The position numbers and the translations under genes were made by a program. A DNA stretch of 64,000 nucleotides from Saposhnikovia divaricata (taxonomy: Eukaryota > Streptophyta > Magnoliopsida > Apiales > Apiaceae), in the NCBI GenBank assembly GCA_036435485.1, contig CM071596.1:136053001-136117000 (forward strand), read 5' to 3'. How positions within the stretch are numbered: the first letter of the stretch is position 1; every line of letters starts with the position of its first letter. Shown piece by piece: positions 57,119 through 64,000 of the stretch. A model generated the notes under the pieces. The model ran no database searches. It saw only the letters and a program-made list of their open reading frames with translations, and was not told the DNA's origin.

Positions 57119-57197
57119 TCTACGTTGCCAAAGTAGTCCACACGAACGCTTGATCGTCCAACGATCACCGGAGCCGGTACTAGCCGAAGAACATGCC
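57113..57197. repeat. 85-bp direct repeat, copy 2
   Basis: Second copy of 56954-57038. Its first six bases (TCGAGA) are also the last bases of the U6 match. Confidence 0.92.
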
Positions 57198-58648
57198 AAT
57201 CTCTCTCTCTCTCTAGCCTCTCATACGTTTTTCTCTAAAAAGGAATTGCAAAAGTGTAACCCTAAACAATACATCATAATGTATTTATAGGGAAGCGAGA
57301 TTGGGCTAAACCCTAAATCGAATTGGGCTTCTCCAAACCCATTCTTAATTGGTTTTAATATTAAATTCGAATAATATTTAATTATAATTAAGACTAGCTC
57401 AATTAATTAAATATCCAATTTCGAATTTAATAATTTAATTTAAATTAAAACTCCTTTTAAACGTTCTTATTGTGTAACCCTTTAGGTTATTATTACGTTG
57501 GCAATAATTTTAATATCCAATAATAAAATTATAAACAATGAGCGGCATCTAGTAATACATTATTGCTACCGAAGTAATAATAATAATTGGTGATCCAATT
57601 AAACCTTTCGTGATTAATGTTTCCATGTAATATAATCCCTTTAACCATATATTATAGATTAAACTCGAGGCATGTCATTAGTCATCCTCTTCAACGTTTA
57701 ATCCGGATTTCCTTGATCAATGAGTAGACTATTAAAACAAATCAATATTTAAGCATGGCCATGCATTTTCATAGTCTCACTCAATCAAGAGGCCAATAAT
57801 ATCTCTCCTAATAATAGGAGGGTTAAATCCTATATCTATCATTCATATTTCTCATACGACTCATAATATACCCGATCTCCACTTTTATCATCACCCGGTC
57901 AAAGGTAACTTTTAATGTAGTCAAAGTATATTAATCCTCATATAGAAATATAATGATGTCAAGTCTAAGGATCATTACACCATTATCACTGTGAGTCTTT
58001 CTAATGACCTTATTAACATGTAGAATCTCACAACGGGTTAATCCAGTGCCATGTATAATATTACATGCACCTATGTTATTGACTTTAGTATCACTATACC
58101 TATGACCAATGAGATGTGGTCATCTGTCAATAAACATACTAATCTTTATGCATTATAATTGTCCATTAATAATAATGCTCGATTAGGGATATTTAGGAAT
58201 ATAAACACTATTCATATAATCTCATTTTTAAGTCACATACTTAAAGATATAGAATACATGTTCCATATTCCAAGGACATTTATTACTCTAACATTTATAT
58301 CGCAGTAAATTAAGACATAATAAATTAATGTAGAATAATCCATAGAACATAATCATCAAATAACAAAATAGTCTTTCCTAGAAGCACAACTACATTGTCT
58401 CTAGGGCACTAACACTATCACGGAGTCCCATTCTCTTCTCCATCATCATAACTAGAGTTCTTCCAGAAAGTAGCAATCTGCGTGGCAGAAAGCGTTGGTG
58501 GTTCGATTAGAGCTGTACCAATCTCTGAATCCCACAAGAAGTTTTGAATCAAATGAAACGCCTCTGGAATGTTTGCATTGTTCAACGGGGCTGCATAATT
58601 ATTAGGAACAAACAATAACCCTTGACCAGTAAAAGCTTTGGTGGCCAT

Positions 58649-60046
58649 TAGAATCGATGTGAGAAGAAAATAGCAGTGAAAAAGATATGTAGAAAAGGTG
58701 TTTGTGAAAATGTGCAAGTGAAATAAAAAGTGACTGTGAGTGGGTTGTGTGCAGAGAAAATAACCGTGTATGTAAAAATGATTATGGTTGTAATGAAAAA
58801 GTAAAACCCAATCGTTTTAAATATTAATACACTCAACAAATTCCGTGTTTAATGTGTAAGTGAGACACATCAGTGGGTGAGTGGGACACGTGGTACACAT
58901 GCAATAAAACAACTATGCATGCTCAGTAATTAAAGCAATAATTACTGCTACTTTCTCTCTCCCATTACCAACACACTTTAACACTCCAACACTCATTAAC
59001 AGTTGGCAAAACTCTTTTTACCCCAAGTATGTAAATTATCTGAAAGAAAATATACCTCAGAGTATTAGACAAAATTCGTTAGCGTTTGTCAATTCTCCAA
59101 CTTCATTACCATAATCCTTTCAAAAACTGCACAGGTGTGAATATATGTGTGTGTATATCAGAGTTCACCAATTCAATTTTTAGAGCATCTAATTTTTCAT
59201 AAAATCCATAAAGTAAATCAGTAAACACTGGATGCACAAACTCTCATAGTAAACACTGAATATATGATGAATGCTAAACTCTGTAGTAAACAATTTATAT
59301 ACAGTGACATTTAACTAATTTATACCCCCTTATTTTTTTTAATTTTTTTTCTTTTCTCCAGTAATCAGAGGTTGGAACTAGTCACCAAAAATCCAATAAT
59401 TTTAGCCCTTATCATTTGATAAGTTCCTGGGTCTTCCTAGTCTTTGACTAGTCACCAAAAATTAGAGAATTTTAGCCCTTACTTTATACCAGCAAGTTCC
59501 TGGGTCGTCCTAGACACCAACATAATCTCAAAGGAGTTTTAGCAACCTATAGACATTTTCTTTGAAGGTAGTCTAATAATAGCATTTAAATTAACAGTGT
59601 ATAACTAGCAGAGTTTAGAGCTCATCAACATCAGAAGTTATTCATGAGAGGCAATGCACACAGTATTTACAGACTCAGAGTTTAGGATAAATAAACTAAG
59701 AGATGCTATAAATATGAAACAGTATCATGCTGTGTTAATTTTATGCATAGTCTAAGATTAGATCACAAATAACTTAGAAGGATTCATGATTATTTACTGA
59801 GAATCATGCTTCATACACATTTCTTCATCGGTGTTTACATTCAGACAATAATAATATCAGAGTTTCTAAGAGTTTATCCAACTTGTCAACAGTGTATGAC
59901 CTACAGAGCATGCTAACAGAGTGTAACAGTTAACGAACAGAGTTTGCATAGCAGAGTTTAACAACAGAGTTCACCTAGCAGTTAACATATCACAGAAATA
60001 TGAGCAACACATTACATAAGTAAAATTTTGAGTCTAACCAATATCT
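58649..60046 (-). other. C2 spacer between pol and env-like gene
   Basis: Same organisation as 36554-37953 of C1: T-rich tract at about 59332-59355 and many CAGAGTTT motifs. No frame is recognised in it. Conservation with C1 is high in the 59210-59300 and 59590-59740 parts. Confidence 0.6.
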
Positions 60047-63000
60047 CTAGTCAAAACCAGAGACCATTCCTAGTTCATTTACCAGCCTTGTAAATATAGC
60101 TTCACTCAAGTGCTTGGTGAAGATATCTGCAAGCTGTTGTTCTATAGACACAAAATGAAGCTCAATATTCCCTTCTTCTACATGTTCTCTGATAAAGTGG
60201 TACCTTATGCTAATCTGCTTGGTCATTGAATGTTGTACTGGATTACCTGTCATAGCAATAGCACTTTGATTATCACAGTAAATAGGTATTTTACTATACC
60301 TCAATCCATAATCTAGCAATTGATTCTTCATCCACAGAATCTGTGCACAACAGCTACCAACAACAATATACTCTGCTTCAGCTGTAGATGTAGAAATTGA
60401 TTTATGTTTCTTGCTGTACCAAGAAACAAGTCTATCACCCAGAAATTGACAACTTCCATTGATGCTTTTTCTGTCTATCTTACAGCCTGCAAAGTCTGCA
60501 TCAGAGTAACCAAGTAGCTTGAAATCTGATTCTCTAGGATACCACAGACCTAAGGTTATGGTCCCCTTGAGATATTTAAAAATTCTCTTCACAGCTGTTA
60601 GATGTGGTTCTCTAGGGTCTGCCTGAAACCTTGCACAAAGACAAGTTGCATACATGATATCAGGTCTGCTAGCTGTTAGATAAAGAAGAGACCCTATCAT
60701 GCCTCTGTAGCTTGTCATATCTACTGGAGCTCCTGTGTCTTTGTCCAACTTTATTATTGTTGCCATGGGAGTTGATGTAGATGAGCAGTCAAGCATACCA
60801 AATTTCTTGAGAAGATTTCTGGTATATTTTGCTTGATTTATGAAAATCCCATCATCTGTTTGCTTCACCTGTAGGCCTAGAAAATAACTAAGCTGTCCCA
60901 TCATGATCATTTGATACCTGGACTGCATGAGCTTGGCAAACTTTTTACAGAGTTTATCATTAGTAGACCCAAAAATTATGTCATCAACATATATCTGAAC
61001 TAAAAGCAAGTCATCACCATAGTCAAAGTAGAACAGTGTTTTATCAATTGCACCTCTGTTGAACCCACTTTCTAAAAGAAATTGAGCCAGAGTTTTATAC
61101 CATGCTCTTGGTGCCTGCTTAAGTCCATAGAGTGCCTTATCTAGCCTGTAGACATAGTCTGGATATTTTGGGTCCACAAAACCTGGTGGTTGTTCAACAA
61201 ACACTTCTTCTTCAAGCTTCCCATTCAGAAAAGCACTTTTCACATCCATTTGAAATACCTTGAATTTCTTATGAGAGGCATATGCTTGAAAAATTCTTAT
61301 TGCCTCCAATCTTGCAACTGGAGCAAAAGTTTCATCATAGTCTATTCCTTCCTGCTGTGAATAGCCTTTTGCCACAAGTCTAGCCTTGTTCCTTATAACA
61401 ACTCCCTCACTGTCAGTTTTATTTCTAAAAACCCATCAAGTACCAACAACAGATCTATTCTTTGGTCTAGGTACAAGGGTCCATACTTCATTTCTTTCGA
61501 ATTCATTTAACTCCTCCTGCATTGCTGTTATCCAGTCAGCATCTTGAAGATCTTCTTCTACCTTCTTTGGTTCTGATTTCGACAGGAATGCATGAAACAG
61601 ACATTCATTTGTTGTAGCACTCCTTGTCCTTACTTTTGCATCTGGATCTCTAATAATTAAATCAGGTGTATGAGATTTTGTCCATTTCCTAGCAGAAGGT
61701 AAATGGCTTCTATCAGTATGTGATCATCCCCCTTGATCCATGTTCTCCTGATTTTCTTGTTGTCTTTCTTCATTTTCTGAGACTCCCCCTGAATTTGACT
61801 GCTCAGAGTTTGAACTGTTAGATTTTGCACTTTCAGAGTTTGAGTCATCAGAGCTTGATCCAGATTTTTCAGTTGACTCACTATCAGAATTTGAGTCATC
61901 ATTTTGATCATGCTCCCCCTCAATTGGTTCTCCTCTTTGTTCTGGCTGAGAAGTTTCTTCAGTGTTTACCAGTAGAGGTTCAGAGTATGCTTCAACAGAG
62001 TTTGTCAGATCAGTTTCATCAGAGTTTACTTCATCAGAGATTAAGTCTTCATTTTCAAAGTGCAGTTGATCATATTCATCTACATCTTCAAGTCCAGTTA
62101 TTTTCTTGTCATCAAATGACACATGAATTGACTCCATGATCACCTTGGTTCTTAGATTATAAACTCTGAATGCCTTAGTTGACAGCGGATAGCCAACAAA
62201 AATTCCTTTATCAGCTTTTAACTCAAATTTGGTCAACTGTTCAGGATGAGTTTTCAACACAAAGCATTTGCACCCAAAAATATGAAAATATTTCAGGTTT
62301 GGCTTCTTTTCCTTCACCATCTCATATGGTGTTTTTCCATGCTTGTTGATCAGTGTGGCATTTTGAGTAAAACAGGCTGTTTGAACTGCTTCTGCCCAGA
62401 AATAGGTTGGCAATTTTGCTTCATCAAGCATAGTTCTGGCAGCTTTTATCAAGGTTCTGTTCTTCCTCTCAACTACACAATTTTGCTGTGGTGTACAAGG
62501 TGCAGAAAACTCTTGCTTCACTCCTCTGTTCTTGCAGAATTCTTCCACTGTTGCATTCCTAAATTCAGTTCCATTATCACTCCTGATTATTTTGACTTTG
62601 TGTTTTGATCCTTTGTCCAGCAGCTTTACATGCTCCATCAGAGTTAATGCAGTTTCATCCTTCTTTACTAGAAAATACACCCAAGTGTATCTGGTGTGTT
62701 CATCAACAATGACTAGAGCATATTTCTTTATTCCAATTGACTTCCTTTGTTTGGCCTTTTGACAGGAATCACACAGGCCATCAACATTTAATAAAGACTT
62801 TGGAAGTCCTCTTACAAGATCCTTTCTTATCAACTTATTAATGTTGTTCAGATTCAGATGAGAGAGTTTCTTATGCCACTTCCAACTCTCTTCACTAGAC
62901 ATTCTTGTGGACAGGCACACAGCTTTTCCAACAAAGTTTGTCAACAAACTTGCTTCATAGATATTATTGCGCCTGTGTCCAACTAGAACAACTTTCCCTG

Positions 63001-63298
63001 TAGATTTACTGATGATTTCATGGTATTCAGGCTGAAAATTTACATGATATCCTCTGTCACAGATTTGACTCACAGATAGCAGATCATGCTTAATTCTTGG
63101 AACCAGAGCTACATTTGTGATGATGACAATTCCAAGATTGATATTGCCATATCCCAGAGTACATCCTACGTTGCCATCTCCAAAGGAAACTTTTGGGCCA
63201 GCCTTCTCCACATACTCTGATAGCAAGGCTTTATTTCCAGTCATGTGTCCTGAACATCCACTGTCCATGACGAGGGTACTCTCCCTGATGCCCTGCAA
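60047..63298 (-). pseudogene. pol: Sirevirus pol of C2
   Basis: One frame with stops at 61724 (TGA) and 61438-61436 (TGA, where C1 has AGA). Protease has VMDSGCSGHMTGN. The pre-integrase finger is intact (WKWHKKLSHLN). About 35 residues are then missing just after CDSCQKAKQRK, near 62742, including the segment with the first catalytic Asp (HVDLFGP in C1). RSDNGTEF and ERKNRTL remain. RT is complete (FQMDVKSAFLNG, YVDDIIFGSTN), RNase H has SDADFAG and YCDNQSAIA, and the end reads ADIFTKHL. Integrase could not be active even without the stops. Confidence 0.9.
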
Positions 63299-63892
63299 TC
63301 ACAAACATTCACTGAAGGTCATATTTAAGGATCCAGACTTGCTTGGATCCTTTGGCTTTCTTAACTTTGTTAGCTTTAGCAGCGGAATTCACATTATCAG
63401 AGTTTAAGCTAACATTTTCAGAGTTTACACTTGCAGAATTAACCTTAACCCATTTCAAATTGGGCTTAATTTCATAGTAATTATGATAAATAGCATGATA
63501 ATCCCTGCAAGTATAAATAGAATGCCAAGTACTTCCACAATGTTTACATAAAGTCTGTGGTCTAGTTCAAACATAATCTTTCTTTACTTCAGACTTGGAA
63601 GGTAAAGAATTAATGTTTTTATTCTTCCTGCAGAAACTAGCAAGATGATTATTGCTACCACAGTTATGACATGTCTTTATTGGAGCGAAAGTAGCAAGCA
63701 TTGGATAATTACCTTGAGTAATGCCTACTTTACCATTTCTATTCTTCCTAGACACTTTCTATTTCTTAACAGATTTTAACTCCTTAAGCTTATGCTTGAG
63801 TTGTTTATCTGTCATTGAACCAATATTAACCTGTTTAACACTAGTTTTTACTGGTTCTTTCTTAACAGCTCCTTTTTCAGCTTCAGATTTAG
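63299..63892 (-). pseudogene. gag: Sirevirus gag of C2, 3' part
   Basis: Contains SRKNRNGKVGITQGNYPML, zinc knuckle CHNCGSNNHLASFC with all Cys kept, a TGA at 63569-63567, then CKHCGSTWHSIYTC and KGSKQVWIL. It ends in TGA just before the pol frame. The 5' two thirds of gag, the PBS and most of the 5' LTR boundary are missing because of the join at about 63892. Confidence 0.82.
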
Positions 63893-64000
63893 GTTTAACA
63901 AACTCTGTCGAGCTTCTATCTGTCAGCGTTTAACTAAACTCTGACTGCTTCCAGCTAAACTCTGATATTTCACTATAACACTTAAACACTGATTATTATT
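63893..64000 (-). repeat. C2 5' LTR, internal part fused to gag
   Basis: From GTTTAACAAACTCTG onward this matches the middle of the C LTR (compare 53187-53294). It joins gag directly, so PBS, leader and gag 5' end are deleted. A short GTTTAAC-like match at the join suggests microhomology. The LTR continues beyond the window. Confidence 0.82.

Larger units (their letters stand above)
56774..58420 (-). mobile_element. Solo LTR related to element B
   Basis: TGATAGTGTTAGTGCCC (minus, from 58420) to CGAAACCCTTCA (56774), flanked by CGGAG at 56769-56773 and 58421-58425. It shares the B LTR body: TATA box (57289-57282), the CT/GA tract at 57199-57213, and the GTACCGGCTCC and CGTTGGACGATC blocks. 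No internal region is present, so it formed by LTR-LTR recombination. Its 5' end has seven more bases than the B terminus. It carries an inserted U6 snRNA segment with flanking duplication at 56954-57197. Confidence 0.92.
53465..58648 (-). pseudogene. Sirevirus env-like gene of C2, interrupted
   Basis: ATG at 58648 (MATKAFTGQGLLFVPNNYAA). It stays open to the solo LTR at 58420, resumes at 56773 (FTYEDTEYVITPTIV) and continues in pieces: to 56103, from about 56079 to 54725, then 54572-53829. The last recognisable part ends DYLRSTPDVEEIKE with a stop at 53467-53465, about 140 nt from the polypurine tract. That end is deleted in C1, so C2 shows the full extent of the gene. The Pro/Gln-rich linker, basic block, acidic region and C-terminal coiled coil parallel C1. 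At least four frame breaks or stops besides the insertion. Confidence 0.75.
52782..64000 (-). mobile_element. Sirevirus-like copia element C2 (partial at right edge)
   Basis: Same family and gene order as C1: 3' LTR, polypurine tract, env-like gene, spacer, pol and the 3' part of gag, then an abrupt join to LTR sequence at about 63892. The left flank is AAAAC in A2. A B-like solo LTR (56774-58420) interrupts its env-like gene. Because its deletions differ from those of C1, the two copies show what each has lost. Confidence 0.9.

Overview
This window is nested LTR-retrotransposon DNA from a flowering plant, most likely a eudicot (inference). The evidence is the set of plant-specific lineages: a Tat-type Ty3/gypsy element with a second RNase H and an antisense gene, Sirevirus-like Ty1/copia elements with an env-like frame, and initiator-Met-tRNA primer-binding sites. 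I found no intact single-copy host gene, tRNA or rRNA gene. Nearly every reading frame is a decayed transposon gene.

Four families are named here for convenience. Family A is a Ty3/gypsy family with 4.3-4.7 kb LTRs. It is present as A1 (minus, 1-7876), A3a (minus LTR split into 15574-15783 and 22598-26773), A4 (plus LTR, 26779-31215), A3b (minus partial LTR, 31216-32672) and A2 (plus, 44269-52781). Family D is a Tat-lineage element (plus, 7877-15573). E is a fragment of a second Tat element (32673-33334 and 44217-44268). Family B is a copia element (plus, 15784-22597) with a related solo LTR at 56774-58420. Family C is Sirevirus-like, with C1 (minus, 33335-44211) and C2 (minus, 52782 to beyond the right edge).

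Insertion order can be read from the junctions. A1 interrupts the reverse transcriptase of D, and D ends inside the A3a LTR. B inserted into A3a (target duplication GTTAC). C1 inserted into the Tat antisense-gene fragment E (GGATT). C2 inserted at the end of A2 pol. The B-like solo LTR inserted into the env-like gene of C2 (CGGAG).

The most unusual features are as follows. The solo LTR at 56774-58420 carries a 75-nt piece of U6 snRNA between two identical 85-bp copies of LTR sequence. A2 carries a decayed segment resembling RRM2 of a plant poly(A)-binding protein between its RT and the C-terminal end of its integrase. A1 and A2 share a scrambled pol order, with RNase H upstream of RT. D has a three-exon antisense gene with its own TATA box, plus a 3' UTR made of three different tandem arrays. 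C1 and C2 share a double-stop frame switch at the gag-protease junction, next to a phase-compatible 136-nt candidate intron.
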